From Picochlorum sp. 'celeri' (taxonomy: Eukaryota > Chlorophyta > Trebouxiophyceae), in assembly GCA_010909725.1 (NCBI GenBank), contig JAACMV010000021.1:413497-477496 (forward strand): DNA of 64,000 nt, given 5' to 3'. Position numbers and translations under genes: made by a program. Under the pieces are notes generated by a model. That model had not been told where the DNA came from. It searched no databases and saw nothing but the letters and a program-made list of their open reading frames with translations. This document shows positions 31,977 through 43,324 of the stretch, one piece after another (position 1 is the first letter of the stretch; each line of letters opens with the position of its first letter).

Positions 31977-34900
31977 ATGAATTGGAATGAGGCGAATTCG
32001 CCAGAGATGGGAGGGAATGACTGTACGCTTGTTCGGAACAGAGGCGTTGAAAACCAACACCGCTGTTGTTACAGTGGGTTGAGTGGGAGCCCCCCGAGCT
32101 GTTCTCCGGTTGATTTTGTTGTTCCTGGATTGGATGGGTTTCATTTTATTGTATGGGGGACGGATGAGGGTCTTGTTCAGGTTGGGTACTATCAGGTTGG
32201 TCGACATGTGTGCTCTTTTTGTCTTCTTTTGATGTGGCAGTATCTCATGTACATGTATATATGTGTTTCTGTAGACATATGATGCCGAGTTGTCGAGTAG
32301 AGGGGTCGTGGACGAGCAAGGTGGAGAGTCTAGGACTGGAGGAAGGAAGGATATTAGGGTGGTGTTGGGGCTGCCCCTGATGGAGTGTGGGAAAGAAGGT
32401 AAAGGACGGATTCGGCATGTCGAGTATGGGGGTGGGCCTCATGCGTTGGTAGTTGCTGTGACGGATGAGGCTGTGGCTGTGGTTCGGTTGGATTGGATGT
32501 TGCATGAGCTGATTTTGTTTCAGGATTGGCTGGGGAATGGGGTGGAGGCCGTAGAAAAGTATTTGGTCTGTCGTGTAGATCGATCGAGTGGTGGGAATGT
32601 GTTGGGTGTGTCATGGACGCATCAGTTGGATGGGATTCTTGTGAGCGACTCCATGTGTGGGGTGCAGATGTGGGAATTGCAGAGTAGTCATGGTCTGCGG
32701 TTGTTGTGGAGTGTGCGTGCAGACGAGCCTCAAGATATTGTAAGCGCAGGGGTGCGGGTGACTGCTCCGTGTGCTACGGCGTGCTCTGATGGGGAGTCAA
32801 ATGTGTCAGTGTGGTGGTACAAGGATGGGGAGGTACGGAGAGAGAAATTGAAACATTCGAGTCGGTTGAGGCGTGTTGAATGGAGTCCTGGTGTGCTTCG
32901 AAAGGATATATTGGATGATATGCATCCAGAAGATGATCAGGCGGCAGAAGGGCTTGTGCCAGAGGATCACCCTGCCATGATGACCCTGGATGAATCTGGG
33001 ACTGTGCGGGTGTGGGTTGAGATGCTTGTGATGCATGATGGTGCGGATGTGTCGGCGTGTGATAGTTATTTTGCAATGACGCTCGTGGTGTGTTCGCCAG
33101 AGAGTGCTCCTCATGCATCGGCTCCCTTGGGAGGGGAGCGTGCAGCAGAGTTTTGTACATGGGCAAAGCCAATGGATAGTATCATGGGGAAAAGCACGGA
33201 TTCGAGTATGAAATCTAATGTGTTGTGGTTGGTGGTTGGGTGGCAAGGAGGTGATGAAAAGACTGTTGGATTGCCACGGCTGTCTCTGTATGCTGTACGA
33301 GGATTGGCAGCAGTGGTGGTGTCAAACTTCACTGGTGCGCTCTCTGGATCTCGCGAGACGCATGGATCTGGCTCAAAGCGGAGGCCCCAGGTTGTTTTGT
33401 GGGGGGATCATGTGTGGAACATGGGGAATCGTTTTCGGTTTAAAGATTGCGTAGGACATGCAGGCATGTCAACGTTTTCTGCTCGGATGACGTTTGGGGA
33501 AGATTTTCCCAAAGTGAGTTGCTTTGCAGCATCTTGTGATACTTCTGTGCACCAGTTTGATATTGCTGGGATTACGATGATGACCTCGTTGACAGAGGGT
33601 CTCCCTAGCTCTCCCACAAGTGTCCATCAAAGTTTGGATATTTGTCACACGTGGAATGGTACAGGGCATATGCATTCGTGTCCAGTTGTTTCCACATGCG
33701 CTTCAAAACGTTTTGTTGCTTCGTTGGATGAAGGAGGGCGTTTGATTGTGTGGAGACATGGAGACTCACTGCAGTTTTACAGTTGTATTGATGTTGGCGT
33801 TGTCCCTGGTAGAGCATCCAATGTTTCTATGAAGTTGTTTAGGTCACATAACCATGCATCGATGCATAAGAAAGAGAGTCTTGTGATTGTGCTCGAGGGC
33901 GGTGATATTATTGTCCTGTGGATCATGGTGTCAGAGCCAATCATTGCACCCATGCTGAGGGATGTGCGTAGACACAAGAGTGCAGGGATGCTGCAATGCA
34001 TGTCGATGTCCTCTAGTAGAGAATCTGAAACTCTTTCTTTAGTGTATCAATCACATGAGGATGGTGTCGTGATGGAAGAGTATTCCATGCAGGCAGTAGC
34101 GCAAGATGATCGATTCTTGCGGATGGAGCTGTTGCAGAAGATGCCCATTACAACTGATGTTGCCATCGGAGATGACATAATTTGCATTCGATATATGTCA
34201 AAGTATTTGATTGCAGCGACACGGGCTGGTAGGATATTGTATGGAAAGGGCAACTCATTCAGAGCCATGCAGAATTTTGAGACTCTGGCAGCCTCATCGT
34301 GTGTACGAATGGAATACGACGAAAATCATAGATTGATATCTATGTTGGATAATAGGAAATTGTCTTTAGTAGTGATGCGGGTTGAGCATACCGGAGATGA
34401 AGAGGATTATTTTGTTTCTGCATGTGGTGAGATCTGCAGCAGCAATGGCTCGATTGAGTCATTTGTTTGGATGCATGAGGAGATCACGCCTTGTATAGCA
34501 GTGGCATTCTCAACTGGAGTAATTTCATTGTATTCGTTGAGCAATTCGTCGTTCGACACGTGGAAACAAGTGGGAGAGTTTCAGGGATCACTCAGTGGCC
34601 ACCCTATTTCACTGCAGTATGTCAAATCGTGTCTTGTTGCTCAATGGGACAGATCCATTGGTGTGATCAACAATACTCTTCTAGAGCATGATAATATGTC
34701 TTTACAGCTTGGAAGGTGCGTCTATTTTGAAAAGAATGTGGCTGTGTCGAGAATGGTATATTTTATTGTTTGTGACTATCTGTAGAGTACTTGTGAAGAA
34801 TGCTGGCCCTATACCCCAGTATCATCCACGATTTTTGCAATGCTTGGTATTTTGTGGCCAGCTTGAGAATTTTTTCAAGATTTTAGATGTATTTGCGTCG

Positions 34901-37900
34901 TGGATGGAAAGTTTACGACAAGGTGATTGTTGCTCTGAAGACTTTGTCCTCTCCCCAAAAATCTCATCAGCTTCTGGCGAATCTTCATTGAACAATTCAA
35001 ACGAATATGATGTTATAACAAAAGCATTTCCATCGGTTAGAATGAATGAATTAGTTTCTCAGAATTTTATGAGACTGCCAGAGATGCTCAGGTGCTTGTT
35101 GGAGAAATGGAAAACCAAACCCGAAAATTCCAGCAGAGAAACTTTGTCGAATTCTGGAAATGTGCCCATCACTTCTCACAGCGAGAATGGCATGTTGGAT
35201 ATGAGTGCCTTCGGCATGGCTCCACCTGTAGCGGCTGCTCAAGAGCCAGCCTCGGCCCAGGATACAGGCATGTTGGATATGAGTGCCTTCGGCATGGCTC
35301 CACCTGTAGCGGCTGCTCAAGAGCCAGCCTCGGCCCAGGATACAGGCATGTTGGACATGAATGCCTTTGGCATGGCTCCACCTGTAGGTGATACTCAAGA
35401 GCCAGCCTCGGCCCAGGATACAGGCATGTTGGATATGAATGCCTTTGGCATGGCTCCACCTGTAGGTGATACTCAAGAGCCAGCCTCGGCCCAGGATACA
35501 GGCATGTTGGATATGAGTGCCTTTGGGATGGCTCCACCTGTAGCGGCTCACGATACGCGACCGGAGAAGGCACAGCCGGATGCAGGAACATTCAAGGTGC
35601 AGGCATCAAAAGCAGTGCCTGTATCAACATGCCAGACCTTTTTGACTATTGTGAACCGAATTTTGATGTTGATAAAGAGAGAAGGTAAAGAGTTGAATGA
35701 GTCAAGTTTTGCGAATGGGTCTGAATGTGATCCTGTGCCAGGACTGTGTGTGAGTGAAACAAATACCTTAATCGCTGCTTTGACAAGGACTAGAGAAATT
35801 TTAGGCTCGATAGATAAGGATATCGAGTTAACAACGCTCATATATTTATTCTGCTTAGCTTGGTCAACGAATCAAACGATTGAATTCGTGAGAAATAATA
35901 CGAACGTGCTTGCCAGAGATAAACCAGCTGACCGCCTTTTACGTCCAAAGAAGAGCATCAGAAACGCAGCAGGAATTGAATGGGATCTCAACACAGCGCA
36001 AGATGAGAGCAAGGAAGATGAAAATTCTATCCAGTCAGTGTTGAATAAAAAGTTGGGCTTGGGTGACAATGTCTCTGTGCAGTCAGTCATTTGGCTATGC
36101 TTGTCTTCTTCGGCCCCAGATTCATTCCCAACCCTGAAGCAGTTCATTACTACTTCCCAGAAAAAAACTCAAGTCGTATCTGGCTTAGAAGATTTTAAAG
36201 TAAGGCCAAGATCCCAGAATGTTACAACATGGGAAGATTTGAGAAGTTCAGGGATTGCATTCTGGCTCAGAGATAAAAGGCAACTTGCAATCTTGGTTGA
36301 AGACACATGCAAGAATATGTTTCGAGAGTCGAGAGATGCCGATGCAGTTGCTTTACTATATGCAGCCATTGGGAAGACATCCATTATCTCTGGTTTATAC
36401 AGGACGTGCAATCGAGCAAAGGAGGCAGAATTTTTTGCAAGGGACTTTTCCCAGGCAAGAAACCAGCAAGCTGCATGCAAAAATGCGTTTGTTCTTCTCG
36501 GACAACATCGCTATTCATTAGCAGCTACATTTTTCATCCTAGGTGGCAAATTATCAGACGCGATTGAAATCTGCGTCCGTGATTTAGAAGATACTCAATT
36601 GGCCATCATCCTCTACAAACTGCTAGGCAATCCACAATCCATTGATATGCGCAAGATACTGGATGAAATATTCCAACGGTATACTGACCTTGTCTCAATA
36701 CAGTTTTTAAAGGCATGGATCTTGGAAGATATTGGTGCCATTATAAACTGTTCAGTCGCTGCAAGCACAGGATCAGAGAGTTTTTGGTTGTTGCCCGCTC
36801 TTTCATTTCTGGTAGAGCAACTTACTCATTCTGAACCGACAGAGATGGACCCTCACTTCGTGCTTGAATCTCTACAAAAAACGTGCATAAACACGTCAGG
36901 AACACTTTACAGGAATGGTATACCCGAGCTGGGACTTCAGTTTGACATGATTGCATCAATGTGCTTCCCGTTGAAGCCATTCAAGAGATGGAAACAAGAT
37001 GCCTCACATGCTTGTGCGCATGCCCTCATGGAAATGCCAATTGAGTGTATTCCTACCGTGTACACTGAAAAATTCTTCAGCGAAAGAATCCAGGATTATA
37101 TTGATGCACTTGAATCGTTGCAATCAGCTGGTATCAAAGTATCAAGCAATGTTGTTCTCCACACCATTGGAGAAATTTACAAGAGGCTTGCGCAGCATCA
37201 GTCACTCCTTTTCACAGAACAATCCAAATCATTAGATACCATTCAATTGGGAAGATCAAACTCCATAGATGAACAAAGCTGCCATAGTGGCATTTCATCT
37301 ATGAAGAGAGGCTCTTTGGATGACAGCAGGGAATTGGCCAGAATGCTTGCGAGGTCTCAAAGAACACTGGCAATCGATGACTCTCCTGAGCAGATTGTCT
37401 ATCCAAAAGGAGTGGAAATATTCTGTGTGAACGGAGACACGACATATTCTATATGTAGCTGTCCATTGCTCGCCCCAGACGTATGTGGCAGATTGGTGGC
37501 AGTCTCAACATCACGGAATGGGATTTTAGAATTTGCCACCCACCCTGATGTTGAGGTTCCGGGAGAGCCATTTCCAGACCGAAATCATACAAGCATAGAA
37601 TCACACGCCGCATTTGATCGACAAACTCCAAAGGGCGAGTCAGGGAGACACAGTGGCTTGTTCACCAGATTTGTGTCCCAAATATTCGACCAGGCCACCT
37701 GGATGACAGACCCACTTGAAGATACATCTCACATCATTGACGGGGATGTAGGATTGGCAGTAGCATCTGCCATATCGTCTGCATCGAGTAAAAATTTAGA
37801 TAGTGACTCGTCAAAACCACCGCCGTTGGCAGGTGCCAAGACCACCTACAGTAAAATGCTGGTCTCTCACCCATACAGACAGCTCTTTCTCAGTGGATGC

Positions 37901-38839
37901 AAAGATACTGGTAGAATCAAATTATGGCAATTTGATGGACCAAGACCTCTGGGAATATTCACCCCAGTACCCTACAAGGATTTGCAAGATTTGAAGTCCA
38001 ACCCAGACATGTTTTCATTCTCCTCCAAATTTGCCAGAAGCTCATCCCTCACATCACGAATGGGCCACTGGGGCAAGGCTGTTGATATCGCCTTTTCTGA
38101 AAACGGCGAGCGTTTCGCATCCATAGGTGAAGGCGGTGTTGTTGCTGTATGGAGAACATCGAGTACTATGGGCAGGCAGAGCGACATTGACGGCGCACAC
38201 TGCTCTGAATGGTGGCAAACATGCCTGGACCAGCAAGGCCGTGCCGTCGCATTTGTTGGTGGAAGCTCCGTGGTGGTCGCAGCAGCTGGATCCAGCACCT
38301 CTGGAAATATATCCTTGTGGAATATTACGTCATCTGAATCCTGCGTTGGACGATTACAACACCACAAATCGCCCATCAACAGGCTCAAAACGCTCCCTGG
38401 AGGATGGCTCTTGGCTGCAGGAGACGATGCTGGAAATCTATCCGTCAGTGATGTACGGATGCTCGGAAGCTCCAACACGGCTTCAGTATTATGGACTACC
38501 AAAGCATGCAAAGGCACGCTTCGAGCTATTGACACAATCTCTCTCGATAGACCTGGAGAGTCAAGACGACAACCGCTCATAGCCCAAACAGGAGTTGCCA
38601 ATTGCGGCATCGTATCTGGTGGAGATGACGGTGTCATCCGAATCTGGGAAGCAAGCAGTGGTAAACTAATACAGCAAACCATCAGTCCCCACGCATCTTC
38701 AACGCCAAAAACAAACAGAATCCTTGCCTTGGCATCTGGAGACCCCCAAAAGTATGGCATTACAGATTTGACAGTCTCTGACGAAGGCATCATGAGCACT
38801 GGAACAGACGGCATCGTTCGATTATTCCCTAGACTATAA
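31977..38839 (+). CDS. DMXL: DMXL/Rabconnectin-3/Rav1-type WD40 protein (V-ATPase assembly), one frame break
   Basis: A very large gene of about 2,250 codons. Exon 1 starts at ATG 31977; an intron at about 32181-32274 (GTTGGG...TAG) leads to the main exon. A one-base shift is needed between about 34690 and 34790. N-terminal WD repeats extend to about 34700. The Rav1-type alpha-solenoid follows: PIPQYHPRFLQCLVFCGQ, WEDLRSSGIAFWLRDKRQL and KNAFVLLGQHRYSLAATFFI with GGKLSDAIEICV. C-terminal WD repeats end at 38839 (GGDDGVIRIWEASSGK). Rav1 is the core of RAVE and DMXL proteins promote V-ATPase reassembly on endosomes and vacuoles. A tandem repeat sits between propeller and solenoid. AATAAA-like sequence follows the stop. 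Confidence 0.87.
35189..35563 (+). repeat. 78-bp in-frame tandem repeat, nearly 5 copies, in DMXL
   Basis: Units start at 35189, 35267, 35345, 35423 and 35501, exactly 78 bp apart; the last is partial. Each encodes 26 residues with the core GMLDMSAFGMAPPV and a linker QEPASAQDT. Units 1 and 2 are near identical, as are 3 and 4, which suggests recent duplication of pairs. Confidence 0.95.
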
Positions 38840-39076
38840 TATAAATAAAATCATACATACAAAAAAAAAAATATGTTTAATGTCTGACATATAATGTTAC
38901 ATTCAAAACATACCAAATGAAAATTCTTAGAAAAGGTATTGAACATGGAGGTACATGTACAGAGGTGTATTATGAGCATCTGCTTCTTGCCATTGAAAGG
39001 TCGTCATGATCCAACGGTGCTCCGAGAAGAGTAATACTGTGCCAATCTTCTTTGACATGTCGATAGATGAGATGAT

Positions 39077-40147
39077 CTATACAATTTGTTTCGCTTTCTG
39101 GCGAATTATAGGGGACAGAAGCTTATCCTGGTTATCAATCAGCCGTAGCTCTCGGCATTTCCACCACAAGGGCCCTCCCTCTTCGACCACCCTCCCCAAT
39201 GCTTCCATCTCTTTCAAGGCAGCCTGTGTCTTATCAAATGTATCGTATAATACAGCTTGCACTCCACCGACTGCCATCTCTAGGGCCTTTGGCAAATCTC
39301 CCGGATATTTGTCAATCCACCCCAGAATCAAGGACATGAATAAATCCCCAGTCCCAAGAAAATGTCCTCCTATTTTTGGCACATCAATTGTGTACACCTT
39401 TTGACATCCATTACTCTCTGCATGACTTGCCATGACGGTGATGCAATTGGGAGAAAATGAAAGACTTGTGATCACCACAATGGATGGGCCCTTCTTGTGT
39501 AGAATTTCACAAGCATGAACGGCGTCATCACAGGTCATGATCGTTGTTTTCGACAACATCTCAGCCTCAAATTGATTTGGAGTAATGATTGTTGCCAATG
39601 GAACCAAGACCTCCTCAAATGCCCGGGGCAATGCAGCATCCACATACAACTTTCCATTGTCCCCACACACAGGATCACACATGTACACAAGTCCAGGGAT
39701 CTTCTCCTTCAACTTTGTCACGACACGAGCAATACTCTGGACCATCGAAGGATTCCCAATATATCCAGACAATACGTGCGTGTACAAATCCAGCAACTCA
39801 TTACTCTCCAGCCCTTGAACCAAATCCTCCAACTCCTCTCCGGTCAGTTGCTGCCCAGTAACATGTGGATAACCCGAATTATTGCTCAATTGAACGCTGT
39901 TGATTGCGTCGACATCAAACCCTAACCTATTCAGTGGTAGAACCACACACTTGTTTCCAACATATCCCGACACCACGTGTGACTGAATCGCCAACACTCG
40001 TTTCGGGTGCTCGTACATACGTACGACTGTATCACACGACGACCGATAAAGTCTCAGTCTTTTGTATCTACTAGAACCAGCTCGCGAACACATCCAATAT
40101 ACACATTTGGTGCGCCAGGACACGGCCGCGGGCATACGTGTCAGCAT
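39077..40147 (-). CDS. PDXK: Pyridoxal kinase
   Basis: Intronless; 356 aa from ATG 40147. PfkB/ribokinase-fold PdxK that phosphorylates pyridoxal, pyridoxine and pyridoxamine in vitamin B6 salvage. Motifs: RVLAIQSHVVSGYVGNKC at the start of the kinase, LYTHVLSGYIGN, VYMCDPVCGDNGKLYV, ITPNQFEAEML and the anion-hole GGHFLGTGDLF with the catalytic Asp. About 45 residues before the kinase domain are basic and contain three further Met codons, so they may be an organelle-targeting peptide, or translation may start at the internal MYEHPKRV. Family assignment is secure; location is not. Confidence 0.92.
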   Translation of the reverse strand: MLTRMPAAVSWRTKCVYWMCSRAGSSRYKRLRLYRSSCDTVVRMYEHPKRVLAIQSHVVSGYVGNKCVVLPLNRLGFDVDAINSVQLSNNSGYPHVTGQQLTGEELEDLVQGLESNELLDLYTHVLSGYIGNPSMVQSIARVVTKLKEKIPGLVYMCDPVCGDNGKLYVDAALPRAFEEVLVPLATIITPNQFEAEMLSKTTIMTCDDAVHACEILHKKGPSIVVITSLSFSPNCITVMASHAESNGCQKVYTIDVPKIGGHFLGTGDLFMSLILGWIDKYPGDLPKALEMAVGGVQAVLYDTFDKTQAALKEMEALGRVVEEGGPLWWKCRELRLIDNQDKLLSPIIRQKAKQIV

Positions 40148-40671
40148 GCTGATTGCGCAATCCAATACTGATTCATAGTGACGTCAGCAGGACAGTGGAT
40201 ATTTCTTCCCTAGAGAGTAACACCGCATCGCTGAGTACTTTTCGATCTATGATTGTTCTGGATCATTTCTAAGCCTTTCGACATTGGGCCATCGGTCAAG
40301 AAAATCTCCACGTTTGTATATTTCGTGTGGATTGTATTGTGGTCAACAGACAGCAACACAGGACTTTGGTCCACTCTGGCCACTGTCGTCATCAACCCTC
40401 CTCTAGTCCACGCTAGGCGACAAACAGCAAAACATGCATATGCATAGCGACTTGTGGTGACCTGTCACCCATGGCTAGGGGCCACCTATAGGTGGGTGCT
40501 CTACAGATATTTCATCTTTAATATTCTATCTAAGCACAGTAGGAAAAAGACTGTAGAACTCAGTACTTGGCGACACAATTATCTGATCTGCGTGTTCATA
40601 AGAATACTATGTTTAATATCTATTTAAAATAGAGAAAAGTGGGTCAGAAAACGACATTACAGACTCTCGTC
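40148..40671. promoter_or_regulatory. Divergent promoter region, pyridoxal kinase and MTR3-like gene, with palindromes
   Basis: Outward-facing genes flank it. Two perfect inverted repeats occur together: GGTGAC-CT-GTCACC (about 40456-40469) and the 14-bp palindrome CCACCTATAGGTGG (40482-40495). These may be binding sites or an RNA structure. No ORF of interest. Confidence 0.45.
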
Positions 40672-41617
40672 ATGCATCGGCAGGATGGCAGAGGTCCTGA
40701 AGAATTCCGCCCAGCTTGTACGCTTTCGATCAATATCTACACATATCTATGCATACTTTACTTTTTTAATATGAAAAATTGCAGGTTTACAGCAAGGAGT
40801 GTTGACTCGAGCTCAGGGTTCTGCTTTTGTTGAACTAGGCAGAACCAAAGTCATGGTTGGGGTCTTTGGACCCCGAGAACACACAGACCAAGGGAGAGAG
40901 CCCTACTCATCTGTTGGTCGTACGACTGTAGATGTTAGTATTGTTACATTTCCTCGCCGACCCAAGATGGGCCCTAGAAAGACGAGAGAAGAAGTTCACT
41001 TGGCATCTCTTGTCCAGGAAGCAGTCACAAGCTCCATTCTGCTGGATAGATTCCCCAAGCTCTTTGTGGATATCAACTGTACTGTATTAGAATCGGATGG
41101 GTCTGTGGCAACAGCTCTCATTCTGGCAACAAGTTTGGCACTTGCGCATGCTGGGATTGAGATGAAGGATACCGTATCCTCCTGTACAGTGGTATGTTCT
41201 CTCTGTCTTCTTTATAGATGTATATACATATTCACGCACATTTCCTTCTCATGATTGATTGATTGATTGATCAGTCTCGAGGAAAGCGTATACTATATAT
41301 AGTACATATACTAATGCCAAATACCCATCCATATATATGTATATGTGCAGTGCCTTGAAAAGGGAGGGACAGGGTTGTTTATTGACCCAAATGGTGATGA
41401 AGAAAGAAAGAGTTCTGGAACAGTCATAGTAGCAGTCGCCCCCGCCTCGGGACAGATGACATATATTTCCTCGTGGGGATCTTGGACGGAGGATATGATG
41501 CAGAAAGCCATCCACATGGCGGTTGGTGGATGCATCCATGTTCACTCTGAATTACAGAGGACCATGGTGCAGCAGGAGATGGATACAGAACCTGCCATGG
41601 CCCCTCCTGCTCGCTGA
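40672..41617 (+). CDS. MTR3: Exosome RNase PH-like subunit (MTR3/RRP41 type)
   Basis: Exons 40672-40717, 40785-41191 and 41351-41617; introns of 67 nt (GTACGC...CAG) and 159 nt (GTATGT...CAG); 239 aa. The first junction restores RQDGRGPEEFRPACLQQGVL, the universal start of RNase PH-type exosome subunits. GSAFVELGRTKVMVGVFGPRE, RFPKLFVDINCTVLESDG and AGIEMKDTV follow. Nine-subunit exosome cores contain six such proteins that form a catalytically inert ring feeding RNA to RRP44. MTR3 is the best guess from RTKVMVGVFGPRE and the length, but RRP41 or RRP46 are possible. DIS3, the catalytic partner, is encoded at 55-58 kb in the same window, probably by chance. Confidence 0.83.
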
Positions 41618-41666
41618 CTTTATAGTATTGCGTATGTATTGATAGAATTATTTTTTTAATAAAAAT

Positions 41667-42410
41667 ATGGCATCTGTCGTCGTCATCGTGGCTGGATTGG
41701 TGTGTGGGTACCTCGTCGTTGCGTTGCTTCGTGCCTTGTATTACCACCACGTCACCAGTCGGCGGCATCTCTCCTCAACGCGACAGAAAAGTGCTTCGAC
41801 CGACTTGAGATTGACATTAGAAGAATTATCAAAGTATAATGGGATGGATCCGTCCAGACCATTGTCAGTGGCGGTGCGTGGGCACGTGTATGACGTGAGC
41901 CAAGGAGTGGAATTTTATGGGCCAGGCAAGGCATATTCTGTGTATGCTGGGCGTGAGATTAGCCGCGCATTGGCCATGATGAGCCTGAATGAAGAAGACT
42001 GTAATGACAATATATCATCGCTGAGTGAGAAGGAAAAGGAGGTCTTGGCCCAATGGGAGAAGAAGTTTTCTCAGAAATACCCAAAGATTGGCACGGTGGT
42101 GCCATCCATGGACCTGCGTGTTGATGAATTGGCAGCCTATGACGGCCGTGATCCATCCAAACCCATGCTTCTGGCTATTCGAGGAGTTATATTTGATGTG
42201 AGTAGTGCCAAAGAGTTTTATGGTCCGACCGGCGCGTATCCCTTTGCTGGGAAGGAATGTGCACGTGCCTTGGCAAAGTACTCTGTTGAGATGGATGATT
42301 GCAGTGACCTCTTGGATGATTGTTCTGTGTCTGAGATGGACGCGCTTCGATCGTGGGAAGCACAGTTTCATAGTAAATATAAAGTTGTTGGTCATGTGAT
42401 GATATCGTAA
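41667..42410 (+). CDS. Membrane-anchored protein with two tandem MAPR (cytochrome b5-like) domains
   Basis: Intronless, 247 aa. An N-terminal membrane helix (VVVIVAGLVCGYLVVALL) precedes two copies of the membrane-associated progesterone receptor fold. Copy 1 runs from LTLEELSKYNGMDPSRPLSV to REISRALAMMS, with FYGPGKAYSVYAG. Copy 2 runs from LRVDELAAYDGRDPSKPMLL to KECARALAKYS, with FYGPTGAYPFAG. The Tyr residues that bind haem in PGRMC1 (in FYGP and AYxxFAG) are visible in both. Family proteins bind haem and partner with P450s or act as haem chaperones. Most carry one domain; a tandem pair is unusual. It follows the MTR3-like stop by 49 bp of AT-rich sequence on the same strand. Confidence 0.85.
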   Translation: MASVVVIVAGLVCGYLVVALLRALYYHHVTSRRHLSSTRQKSASTDLRLTLEELSKYNGMDPSRPLSVAVRGHVYDVSQGVEFYGPGKAYSVYAGREISRALAMMSLNEEDCNDNISSLSEKEKEVLAQWEKKFSQKYPKIGTVVPSMDLRVDELAAYDGRDPSKPMLLAIRGVIFDVSSAKEFYGPTGAYPFAGKECARALAKYSVEMDDCSDLLDDCSVSEMDALRSWEAQFHSKYKVVGHVMIS

Positions 42411-42412
42411 TA

Positions 42413-42910
42413 TTACAATGTCTTCTTCCTAGTAGTAGGAGTAGCCCTCCTTGGATCCCGAGATGCCTGCAATGAGCGCAGTGCCTTGAGGTATTGCTTC
42501 ATAATGCTATATTTATGACGACCAAGATGGAGAAGGTACTCATATGTGAATAAACCTGTCGTATGGAGGTCATCAAAGCAAAACTGGACTCCATATCTTC
42601 CAACCGGACGAATGTCCATGATTCTGACATATTTGCGTCCTGATACTACGGAACTAGACTGCTTGACAGCAGCTGGACTCTGCGTCCGCAAGTACTCTGA
42701 TGGGTACGAATACGCCTCTCCAGAATCAAACGTCACCCGAACACGATTCTCTTTGGAATCATACATGATATCAGTCACTTTGCAAACATCCTGCTGTTGT
42801 GTGGAATATGCAGCCATGCATGATGTCCTTGCATCATCACTCAAGGACATGGTCCATTGGGAACAAAGCCCTCGCTGGAGTCGTATGCCACGAGCCAACA
42901 AGCCCATCAT
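42413..42910 (-). CDS. DUF971 / gamma-butyrobetaine-hydroxylase-N-like protein, probably mitochondrial
   Basis: Intronless, 165 aa. The first 35 residues are basic and hydroxylated (a likely presequence). The DUF971 domain spans about residues 43-145: VTFDSGEAYSYPSEYLR, QSPAAVK, VRIMDIRPVGRYGVQFCFDD and TTGLFTYEYLLHLG. This domain occurs at the N-terminus of gamma-butyrobetaine hydroxylase and in Fe-S related proteins. Standalone forms have no settled function. Its stop codon is 2 bp from the stop of the MAPR gene on the opposite strand, so the 3' UTRs must overlap. Confidence 0.85.
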   Translation of the reverse strand: MMGLLARGIRLQRGLCSQWTMSLSDDARTSCMAAYSTQQQDVCKVTDIMYDSKENRVRVTFDSGEAYSYPSEYLRTQSPAAVKQSSSVVSGRKYVRIMDIRPVGRYGVQFCFDDLHTTGLFTYEYLLHLGRHKYSIMKQYLKALRSLQASRDPRRATPTTRKKTL

Positions 42911-43324
42911 GATGAATATGTGTTGCTAATGTGCTTCTTGAACAACAACAAAAGAAGCCGCAGCAGCAGCAGTGGCTGGGTGAGGATATATATTTATCCT
43001 GCCTTTGAGCAACTCTGGGTTGCTTGTCAAATGCCCACCCCTTGAATACTACAAACACACGGCGCGATATCTATAAATCTAGATTTGTATCACATTTGAA
43101 CCATATATCTAGCAGAATGAAAAGATGGCGCTGAAATATAGGAGTAAGGAGAAGAAAAAAATGCCTTTTTGAGAGATTACATGTTGCGACATGTGTGTCT
43201 TCTGATCACGGCGAGTTTCTTATTTAATAATTATTAAAAATATTGCAATAAAAATGGAATTTAAAACAGATCATGCATGAAGGGTTCCATACAGAATTGT
43301 TTTTATTTTGTTTGAGGGGCCATA
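42911..43324. promoter_or_regulatory. Divergent promoter region, DUF971 and PWD genes
   Basis: The flanking genes run outward from here, so it should contain both promoters. AT-rich near the PWD start. No motif or RNA gene was recognised. Confidence 0.4.

Noticed and set aside
35189..35563. Regular repeats resembling a CRISPR array
   Set aside because: Units are directly contiguous with no unique spacers and encode a peptide repeat in frame in a eukaryotic gene.
35051..35591. Long minus-strand ORFs (166 and 140 codons) across the DMXL repeat
   Set aside because: They are antisense to an in-frame 78-bp tandem repeat in a conserved gene; repeats of length 3n keep several frames open by chance.
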